A stretch of 64,000 nucleotides of DNA. Source: Candidatus Paracaedimonas acanthamoebae (GTDB taxonomy: Bacteria > Pseudomonadota > Alphaproteobacteria > Caedimonadales > Caedimonadaceae). Under the pieces are notes generated by a model. That model was not told where the DNA came from and ran no database searches. It was given only the letters and a program-made list of their open reading frames with translations. This document shows, piece after piece, positions 57,580 to 64,000 of this stretch. Both the position numbers and the translations under genes were made by a program. The stretch covers positions 1 through 64,000 of the forward strand of contig JAFKGL010000017.1 in NCBI GenBank assembly GCA_017307065.1, given 5' to 3'. Position 1 is the first letter of the stretch, and each line of letters starts with the position of its first letter.

Positions 57580-58796
57580 AGAGGTAAGCCTTGTAAGAGG
57601 CGTGGTTTTTCGCCTAAAAGGCCCATTGCATGGTGGGTCATCACTCGTTTTAAGAGGGGAATGCGATTTGTAAGACGTAATCCTGCCATTCTCAAATTCC
57701 CCAGCAGTTTCGATTCGTTCGAGAAAGATCGGATTAAAAGATCAGTAACACCGGTTAAGGTGAGAATATCGAAACGGCGCCATCTTTGATATCTTTCTAA
57801 GATTTGAGCACTTCCGATATCTATTCCGAGACGCGCTGCATCAACAATGACTTCTGCCAATGTCACGGCATCGCGAAAGCCAAGATTTAACCCTTGCCCA
57901 GCCACGGGATGAATAACATGAGCGGCATCGCCTATGAGGGCAAGTCTTTCGGCAACCAATTGAGGAACGACAGTAGCTCCTAAAGGATAAGTCCATCGTT
58001 GGCTTACTAATTCAAAATTCCCAAGGTAATCTCCAAAAGAGGCTTGTAATTGAGTAGAAAATTCTTGTTCTGAAAGGGTGAGGAGGCGTTCTCCATATTG
58101 TTTATCAACACTCCATACAAATGAGCAAAGATTGTCTTGCATAGGAAGTAAGGCTAAGGGACCTGAGGGAAGAAAATGTTCAAAAGCAATATTTTCATGG
58201 GGAAATTCAGTCTTCAGCATGCCGACAAGAGCAAGTTGATGATAAGACCAGCTGTGCGATTTAAGACCAGCTTGTTGACGGGTGAGAGAATTTCGCCCAT
58301 CAGCCGCAACAACTAGAGGCGTTTTTAATTTTTCTTCTGGCGCAAGAGTGGCTTCCAGGAAAAAAGGGTGTCGATTTAACTCTTTAAGTTCATGAGGAAT
58401 ACAACATTTTATAAGAGGATGATTAAAAATGGCCCTAAAGAGAATCCGGCGGAGATGACGATTTTCAATAAGATATCCCATGGCCAATCCACCTGAATCT
58501 TTTTCATCATAATGGACATATCCAAGGTGATTTGCTTGAGAGATATGAATTTTTTTAATGGGTTCCACAAACGCTGAAAGTTCTTCCCATAACCCTAGGG
58601 CTTTGAAAATGAGATGAGAGCCATGAGAAATGGCAAAAGTGCGCCCATCAAAATCTTTTTTGAGAACTTGATCGGGATCGCAGGTATCAATAATCGTGCT
58701 TTTAACACCCGCTTGCGCAAGCGCGAGAGCGAGCGTTGCGCCCACGGGGCCGGCGCCAATAATAAGAGGATTGATCTCTAAAAATTTCTTCATCAT
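57576..58796 (-). CDS. ubiH: Ubiquinone-pathway FAD-dependent hydroxylase (UbiH/UbiF/COQ6 family)
   Basis: The 406-residue flavin monooxygenase hydroxylates the benzoquinone ring in ubiquinone synthesis. FAD motif [17 protein letters not shown] is at 15-31, the middle DG-like motif is ADGRNS near 163-168, and the family [16 protein letters not shown] block near 297-312. Which of the three ring positions it acts on cannot be read here. With ubiG it supports a ubiquinone-based chain with complex I. Confidence 0.88.
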   Translation of the reverse strand: MMKKFLEINPLIIGAGPVGATLALALAQAGVKSTIIDTCDPDQVLKKDFDGRTFAISHGSHLIFKALGLWEELSAFVEPIKKIHISQANHLGYVHYDEKDSGGLAMGYLIENRHLRRILFRAIFNHPLIKCCIPHELKELNRHPFFLEATLAPEEKLKTPLVVAADGRNSLTRQQAGLKSHSWSYHQLALVGMLKTEFPHENIAFEHFLPSGPLALLPMQDNLCSFVWSVDKQYGERLLTLSEQEFSTQLQASFGDYLGNFELVSQRWTYPLGATVVPQLVAERLALIGDAAHVIHPVAGQGLNLGFRDAVTLAEVIVDAARLGIDIGSAQILERYQRWRRFDILTLTGVTDLLIRSFSNESKLLGNLRMAGLRLTNRIPLLKRVMTHHAMGLLGEKPRLLQGLPL

Positions 58797-58862
58797 CTTG
58801 AAAGAATAGACGATTTAAAAAAATTAAAATACTATTATTTCTTTTATGAAATGGACGCAAGT

Positions 58863-58891
58863 TTGCAAAGATATATTTAATACGTTAGATG
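58863..58891 (+). promoter_or_regulatory. Possible promoter of mutS
   Basis: TTGCAA and TAGATG are separated by 17 bases and end 30 bases before the mutS ATG. The -10 box is weak. An AAGGAGAGG ribosome binding site follows. Confidence 0.35.
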
Positions 58892-58920
58892 TATCTAGTG
58901 ACTAAGGAGAGGATAAATCA

Positions 58921-61545
58921 ATGACGCCCATGATGGCGCAATACCATCGAATTAAAGCCGATCATCCGAATGATTTATTATTCTATCGGATGGGCGATTT
59001 TTATGAGCTTTTTTTTGAAGATGCGATTAAAGCTGCACAGGCTTTAGATATTGCTTTGACAAAACGAGGGAAGAATGAAGGCGAAGATATTCCCATGTGT
59101 GGTGTGCCGGCTCATGCTGTTGAGGCCTATCTTGCACGATTAGTCAGGCAAGGGTTTCGAGTGGCTATTTGTGATCAAGTCGAAAGCCCTGAAGAGGCTA
59201 AAAAGAGAGGTCCTAAAGCCGTTGTGGCACGGGATGTTATTCGTCTTGTGACGCCTGGGACCCTGACAGAAGATAATTTATTGGAAGCTCGTCGTCATAA
59301 TTTTCTGTGTGTGTTGATTGAAGATCAAACTCAAAAAAGCCATAAATTTGCGTTGAGCTTTATGGATATTTCAACAGGGGCTTTTTTCGTTGAGAGTTGT
59401 TCGGGTGAAAAATTACTTGAAGTTCTTTCAAGAATTTCACCTTCAGAGTTAATTGTTTCGGAAAAGCTCTGCCATCAGAAAGAGCTTTATGAAACTTTTT
59501 CAATCTGGAAAGATATTTTGTATCCTCAAGTGCATAGCCGTTTTGATCCTCAGAACGCGCAAAAACGACTTCACGAAACCTTTGGTGTTAAAACGTTGGA
59601 GGGATTTGGGGCATTTCTGTCGCATGAGATCACAGCGGCAGGAGCTTTGTTGGAGTATGTTTCCTTAACCCAAAAGGGAGGAATGCCAAAATTATGGCCT
59701 TTACGGCGCCTTAAAGCCACTGAATTTATGGAAATTGATTCGGCCACGCGGCGTAACCTTGAGCTGACCATGACACAACAAGGGGACTATAAAGGAAGCC
59801 TTCTGAGTGTGATTGATAAAACATTGACAGCGCAAGGAGGTAGACTTTTAGCGCTTCATCTGTCCCATCCTTTAACAAATATAGCACGTCTTACAACGCG
59901 TCTTGAAATGGTTAATTTTTTTAAGGAAAATGCGCCTGTCAGAACAGGTCTTAGAGAGATTTTAAAAACCACGCCTGATTTTGAGCGTTCTTTATCCCGG
60001 CTTAGTTTAGGGCGCGGCGGCCCCAGGGATTTAGCAGCATTGCGGGAAGGGGTAAAAATTGCATCTACTCTTCAATCGCATCTAAAAACTTTTCAGGATG
60101 CCCCGCAGGGATTTATCAAAATTCAGCGCACCTTAGGGGAACACTCTCTTCTTATCGATCGATTGACGAGGGCTTTAGCCGAAGATCTTCCTTACTTTGC
60201 CAGAGATGGTGGCTTTATCCAAAAAGGCTATCATGAAGCGCTTGATGAGGCGCGTCTTCTAAAAGAAGAAGGTAGAAAGTTAATCGTTAATTTACAAGCA
60301 AAGTATGCGCAAGAGCTCGGCATTCCGTCTTTAAAAATCAAACATAACAATATTATTGGTTATCATGTTGAGGTGACAGCGGCCCAAGCCACAAAAATGA
60401 GTCCCACCTTTATTCATCGTCAAACCATGGTAAATGCCATGCGTTTTACAACGGTTGAATTGACGGAATTTGAACAAAAACTCACGTCGGCATCTGAACA
60501 TACGCTAGCTCTTGAGCTAAAATTATTTGAGGACCTTGTGGCGGAAGTTCTTGGGAGAGCCTCTGAAATTCAAGAAGCAGCCCAAGCAATTGCGAATTTA
60601 GATGTCTCAACATCCTTAGCTCACCTTGCGGTGGCTGAAAATTATTGTTGCCCTGAGATCGATGCGTCAATGGCGTTTGAAATCATAGAGGGGCGCCATC
60701 CGGTGGTGGAAGCGTCTCTTAAACAAGCGAATGCCAGTAAGTTTGTCACCAATAATTGTGTCATGACTGAATCCTCGAACATATGGTTGATGACTGGGCC
60801 CAATATGGCCGGAAAAAGTACATTTTTGAGGCAAAATGCCCTGATTGTGCTGCTGGCTCAAATAGGATCTTTTGTGCCTGCGACGAAGGCTCATATTGGG
60901 ATTGTGGATCGCCTTTTTTCGCGCGTTGGGGCCTCTGATGATTTGGCGCGGGGACATTCAACGTTCATGGTGGAGATGGTCGAGACCGCGGCCATTTTGA
61001 ATCAAGCGACAAAGCATTCATTGGTTATTCTCGATGAAGTAGGGCGAGGAACGTCCACCTATGATGGGCTTTCAATTGCGTGGTCAACTTTAGAGCATCT
61101 TCATGAGGTGAATCAAAGTCGGGCTCTTTTTGCAACCCATTACCATGAACTCACGGAACTTGAAGAAAAGCTCAAAAATTTAAAATGCTACACGATGCGG
61201 GTCAAAGAATGGCAGGGAGATGTTATTTTCTTGCATGAGATTATTGAAGGTGCCGCAGATCGTTCTTACGGTCTTCATGTGGCGAAGCTGGCGGGAATGC
61301 CTTCTTCTGTTTTGAAGCGTGCAGAAATCCTTTTACAAGATCTTGAAGATAAAAAGATCAAACAAGGAAAGGCGAAGATTTCTGAACTTCCTTTGTTTAC
61401 GGTTCCGTCGATTGTGCCTCTTCCGCCTCAATCACCCCTTGAAAATAGGTTGAAGTCTTTATCGTTGGATGAGATGACGCCTCGCCAAGGATTGGAATTG
61501 CTCTATGAATTAAAGGCCTTAATAAAAGATAGTCAAGTTGCTTGA
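58921..61545 (+). CDS. mutS: DNA mismatch repair protein MutS
   Basis: The 874-residue ATPase recognises mismatches. The mismatch-contacting GDFYELF is at residues 25-31 (Phe26-x-Glu type). The connector, lever and clamp regions follow, then the ATPase with P-loop [14 protein letters not shown] near 622-635, [14 protein letters not shown] near 700, and [12 protein letters not shown]. Length is typical, so the protein should be functional. mutL is not in the window. An inverted repeat overlaps its stop codon (61542-61559). Confidence 0.97.
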   Translation: MTPMMAQYHRIKADHPNDLLFYRMGDFYELFFEDAIKAAQALDIALTKRGKNEGEDIPMCGVPAHAVEAYLARLVRQGFRVAICDQVESPEEAKKRGPKAVVARDVIRLVTPGTLTEDNLLEARRHNFLCVLIEDQTQKSHKFALSFMDISTGAFFVESCSGEKLLEVLSRISPSELIVSEKLCHQKELYETFSIWKDILYPQVHSRFDPQNAQKRLHETFGVKTLEGFGAFLSHEITAAGALLEYVSLTQKGGMPKLWPLRRLKATEFMEIDSATRRNLELTMTQQGDYKGSLLSVIDKTLTAQGGRLLALHLSHPLTNIARLTTRLEMVNFFKENAPVRTGLREILKTTPDFERSLSRLSLGRGGPRDLAALREGVKIASTLQSHLKTFQDAPQGFIKIQRTLGEHSLLIDRLTRALAEDLPYFARDGGFIQKGYHEALDEARLLKEEGRKLIVNLQAKYAQELGIPSLKIKHNNIIGYHVEVTAAQATKMSPTFIHRQTMVNAMRFTTVELTEFEQKLTSASEHTLALELKLFEDLVAEVLGRASEIQEAAQAIANLDVSTSLAHLAVAENYCCPEIDASMAFEIIEGRHPVVEASLKQANASKFVTNNCVMTESSNIWLMTGPNMAGKSTFLRQNALIVLLAQIGSFVPATKAHIGIVDRLFSRVGASDDLARGHSTFMVEMVETAAILNQATKHSLVILDEVGRGTSTYDGLSIAWSTLEHLHEVNQSRALFATHYHELTELEEKLKNLKCYTMRVKEWQGDVIFLHEIIEGAADRSYGLHVAKLAGMPSSVLKRAEILLQDLEDKKIKQGKAKISELPLFTVPSIVPLPPQSPLENRLKSLSLDEMTPRQGLELLYELKALIKDSQVA

Positions 61546-61642
61546 GGCGAAGCCTTCAACGGCAAATGCTAAATTATATAAGCTAAAATTACAAATGAGA
61601 GGGTGTTTTTTTAACTATAATTCACTTTTAGAAGACAGCATA

Positions 61643-61656
61643 GAATGCTAGCATTC
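61643..61656. promoter_or_regulatory. Perfect 14-bp palindrome upstream of the ART-like/LRR gene
   Basis: GAATGCTAGCATTC is self-complementary over all 14 bases and lies 24 bases before the start codon of the gene at 61680. Position and symmetry suit an operator for a dimeric repressor or activator. No protein is known to bind it. Confidence 0.4.
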
Positions 61657-61679
61657 AAATATTCTAGAGGGGGGATTCT

Positions 61680-63956
61680 ATGAATTACATCAAATGTTTA
61701 GCGTTCTGTTTTTGTACAAGTTTTATTTCTTTTAATGGATTTTCTAGTCAGGGTATTGAAAAAGATATTGATGAAATCAAGACAACGCTGAGTGCTGCAA
61801 CAATTGCCTCAAGTTCTTCTGCAGTTACTCCACCACGAGCTAAAGCACCAGGGCGTTCTCAAGCAGAAGTGAAGGCTAGCATCCATGAATTTGTTGTTAA
61901 GATGAGTAGGGCTCCAGCTTCAACAGGTTCGGTAAAGGATAACTCTCAAAAGGCGAGTAATTCCTCAAGAACGATTGCGACAACTTCTTCTCAACCCCAT
62001 AACATTATACTGCCGTCACGACCTCAAACAGATGTAAAACCTAAGCCCTCTAATCTCGCGCCAAAAGCTCCAGCCTCCACAGGCTCTATAAAAGATAAAT
62101 CCCAAGAAGCGAGCAGTTCCTCAAGCCCCTACAAAGCCCCTCAATCTGTTGAGAGGGATGAAGATTCTGAGGATGAAGAAAATTATGAATATAAGGCGCC
62201 AGAAGCTACCAAAAAGAGAGAGCTTCCCAAAACATTTTGTGAGGATTTGAAACATATTTATGAATCAACGAGTTATTCTGAATATCCTCCTTTTGTCGTG
62301 ACTTTTTATAGAGGTGTTCATTTTCTTAAAGAACTTTTTCCGACGGCAGAAAGCCGAAAAAGTTTTCGTGAAAATGCAAAAGCAGGTGCTCCACTTTTTT
62401 GTTCGGCGGTTTATGCGTTGGTCGGGGGAAGTTTTTTAGATCAAAATATTGATCAAGAACTCTTAGCACGCAATGCGCAGCTTATAGCTAAGGTGCTCAA
62501 TAAATTTAAAAAAGAACACACAGAAAAATACTATAAATTTCATGAAATTTATAGCAATGATCATGTAAAGTTTCACCGATACCTGAGGTGTGCTCTTGAA
62601 AGAACCCCTGACACACCAGATGAGTTTAACGTTTATAGTAGGTTATTTACGGAAATTATTGGTCTTGAAACTGATCTCCAAAAAAAAGCATTTCAACGAA
62701 ACCCTTTTGTTTCATGCTCTATGACAGAAAGGCATGCTTTACAATATGCGTTAGGACTTAAAAGCTTTGATGGTACACCACTACGAGCTAATTATGATGA
62801 AGATAAGCGTCCCCGTCATCCTTATCTTGGCGTCGTGTATCCTATCCACATAGACCCCCACAATCTCTTTAATCTTAATCCAACGTCGCTTTTGGAAGCT
62901 CAACAATTTAGAGATTTAAATATTTCAGCTAACCCAACAAACAATATTCTTGCTGAATATGAAGTCTCTTTTTTGGGATGGATCCCGCCACAATATGTTT
63001 ATACCCCAATTTCTGCTCGAGTTCCTTCGTATAAAAAATATTTACCTGATAAATATGGAACTACCAAAATCCCAACTCTAAAATTCCAATCTAAGACAGA
63101 TGTCGAAGCCGTTTTTGAAAAACTATCTGAACCATTTTCTTTAATGATTGAGAGAAAACTCCAAGACGAGCTTGATAGCCTTTATAGATTTCCAATTTAT
63201 CAAGTTTATTGGCGACCTGATAGAGGATTTGGCCCTGAATTAATTTCACCCACAATCGTCACAAACCTTTGTTCAGAAAAAGAAAGTATAGAATTATTTC
63301 CTAACAACGGCAGGCAGAGAATTTTTTCTTATGATCTTGAATACTTAGGGGAAATGCTTTGCGCGTTTACTCATCTGACGAAAATAAGCATCAAAAATTA
63401 TTCTAATTTCAACATAGAAGTAGAAGCAATCTTATCGCTCATCCAAGCATTACAAAAAGGGATGATAACTGATTTTACATTAAGTGGCATGGTATTTGAT
63501 GATGCTGTAAGAAAAAGGCCTATGCTGTGGGGGAAATTTCTTCGTAATACAAAACTGAAATCTCTTGACTTAAGTCGCAATGAGATCGGACATGAAGGTT
63601 TATTATATATTAGTTTAGAATTAGCCAACCACCAAGATATTCAAGTATTTAATGGAAGTTATAATTGGGCTTATCTAGAAGTATTTAGGGCTTTCTCTGA
63701 AGCTTTGTTAGAAAACAACTCGCTTACGAGTCTTGATCTTTCAGGGAATAAAATATTTATGTCCGGTAAACCTGAAGAGAAAAGTGCTTTTTCTGAGTTA
63801 GAAGAAAGTCTAAAATTGAATAAGGTTTTGAGGACATTTATTTTAATAGAAACAGGTATAGATCATAAATCTCACGAAAATAAATTGAAAAGACTTTTAG
63901 AAATAAAAAGGCCTGAGCTTGAATTAATAGTGACTAAGGCACCTTCAGGTAAGTAA
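61680..63956 (+). CDS. Secreted protein with ADP-ribosyltransferase-like motifs and leucine-rich repeats
   Basis: The 758-residue product begins with a signal peptide (about 1-22) and a Ser/Pro-rich disordered region holding two near-identical 18-residue repeats (78-95 and 130-147) and an acidic patch (157-170). A middle domain (about 190-450) contains FYRG with Arg211, FVSCSM with Ser345 and Ser347, and AEYEVSF with Glu426-x-Glu428. These have the order of the R-S-E triad of clostridial-type ADP-ribosyltransferases, though the Arg-to-Ser spacing (134 residues) is wider than usual. The C-terminal part (about 560-745) has leucine-rich repeats of ribonuclease-inhibitor type (SLDLSRNEIGHEG, SLDLSGNKI). 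I infer a secreted effector or toxin acting on host proteins, with the LRR choosing the target. Unproven. GGGGGG precedes the ATG. Confidence 0.55.
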   Translation: MNYIKCLAFCFCTSFISFNGFSSQGIEKDIDEIKTTLSAATIASSSSAVTPPRAKAPGRSQAEVKASIHEFVVKMSRAPASTGSVKDNSQKASNSSRTIATTSSQPHNIILPSRPQTDVKPKPSNLAPKAPASTGSIKDKSQEASSSSSPYKAPQSVERDEDSEDEENYEYKAPEATKKRELPKTFCEDLKHIYESTSYSEYPPFVVTFYRGVHFLKELFPTAESRKSFRENAKAGAPLFCSAVYALVGGSFLDQNIDQELLARNAQLIAKVLNKFKKEHTEKYYKFHEIYSNDHVKFHRYLRCALERTPDTPDEFNVYSRLFTEIIGLETDLQKKAFQRNPFVSCSMTERHALQYALGLKSFDGTPLRANYDEDKRPRHPYLGVVYPIHIDPHNLFNLNPTSLLEAQQFRDLNISANPTNNILAEYEVSFLGWIPPQYVYTPISARVPSYKKYLPDKYGTTKIPTLKFQSKTDVEAVFEKLSEPFSLMIERKLQDELDSLYRFPIYQVYWRPDRGFGPELISPTIVTNLCSEKESIELFPNNGRQRIFSYDLEYLGEMLCAFTHLTKISIKNYSNFNIEVEAILSLIQALQKGMITDFTLSGMVFDDAVRKRPMLWGKFLRNTKLKSLDLSRNEIGHEGLLYISLELANHQDIQVFNGSYNWAYLEVFRAFSEALLENNSLTSLDLSGNKIFMSGKPEEKSAFSELEESLKLNKVLRTFILIETGIDHKSHENKLKRLLEIKRPELELIVTKAPSGK

Positions 63957-64000
63957 AGAACTCAAGAATACGGCATCTTTCTAAAGAAGATTCTTATTGA

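Overview
The window is a bacterial chromosome segment, most likely from an alphaproteobacterium with a host-associated or intracellular lifestyle (Holosporales/Rickettsiales-like; this is inference). Alphaproteobacterial signs are the nuoABCDEFGHI block, the mdh-sucCD...sucAB-lpd order, the rph/hrcA-grpE divergence, CarD, a DUF2125 protein and a COX15-type heme A synthase. Host-association signs are low GC, several broken transporters, a secreted F-box-like protein, and a secreted protein with ADP-ribosyltransferase-like motifs plus leucine-rich repeats. I see no rRNA, tRNA or CRISPR array.

Region 1 (about 1-15.6 kb) is AT-rich and accessory. It holds an exported FAD amine oxidase, a membrane-anchored LuxR-HTH/NB-ARC/TPR regulator divergent from a solitary LuxR-type HTH protein, a decayed MATE pump fused in frame to a serine-hydroxymethyltransferase-like fragment, the F-box-like protein, a methyltransferase, and an IS5-type transposase remnant. 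It also holds a tightly coupled five-gene operon (9383-14229): fatty-acid-desaturase-like protein, unknown protein, cysteine-desulfurase-like enzyme, DapF-like isomerase, and EamA exporter. This operon is the best candidate for an undescribed pathway. The region ends with a GC-richer noncoding block and an MFS pump with an in-frame stop and a lost C-terminus.

Region 2 (15.7-35.6 kb) is central energy metabolism. Complex I genes nuoA-I lie on the minus strand without nuoJ-N. They are followed by an EamA transporter, an esterase, mdh-sucC-sucD, an insertion-like gap of about 1.4 kb carrying a small secreted protein and AT-rich noncoding DNA, then sucA-sucB-lpdA. Together these cover 2-oxoglutarate to succinate, malate to oxaloacetate, and NADH oxidation.

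Region 3 (35.7-61.5 kb) is mostly housekeeping. It has grpE-hrcA, rph, a degenerate GGDEF protein, lysC, ubiG, a long minus-strand envelope operon (ftsE-ftsX-HAD phosphatase-ydcF-like-plsC-DUF2125), a znuCBA-like metal importer preceded by a 31-residue membrane-peptide ORF, carD, ctaA, pgk, an MFS transporter, a ferredoxin-NADP reductase-like flavoprotein, rnhA, a ubiH-type hydroxylase and mutS. Region 4 (61.7-64.0 kb) is the predicted secreted ART-like/LRR protein. Several ORF starts were moved to internal ATG codons where a Shine-Dalgarno sequence, operon overlap or family length favoured it.
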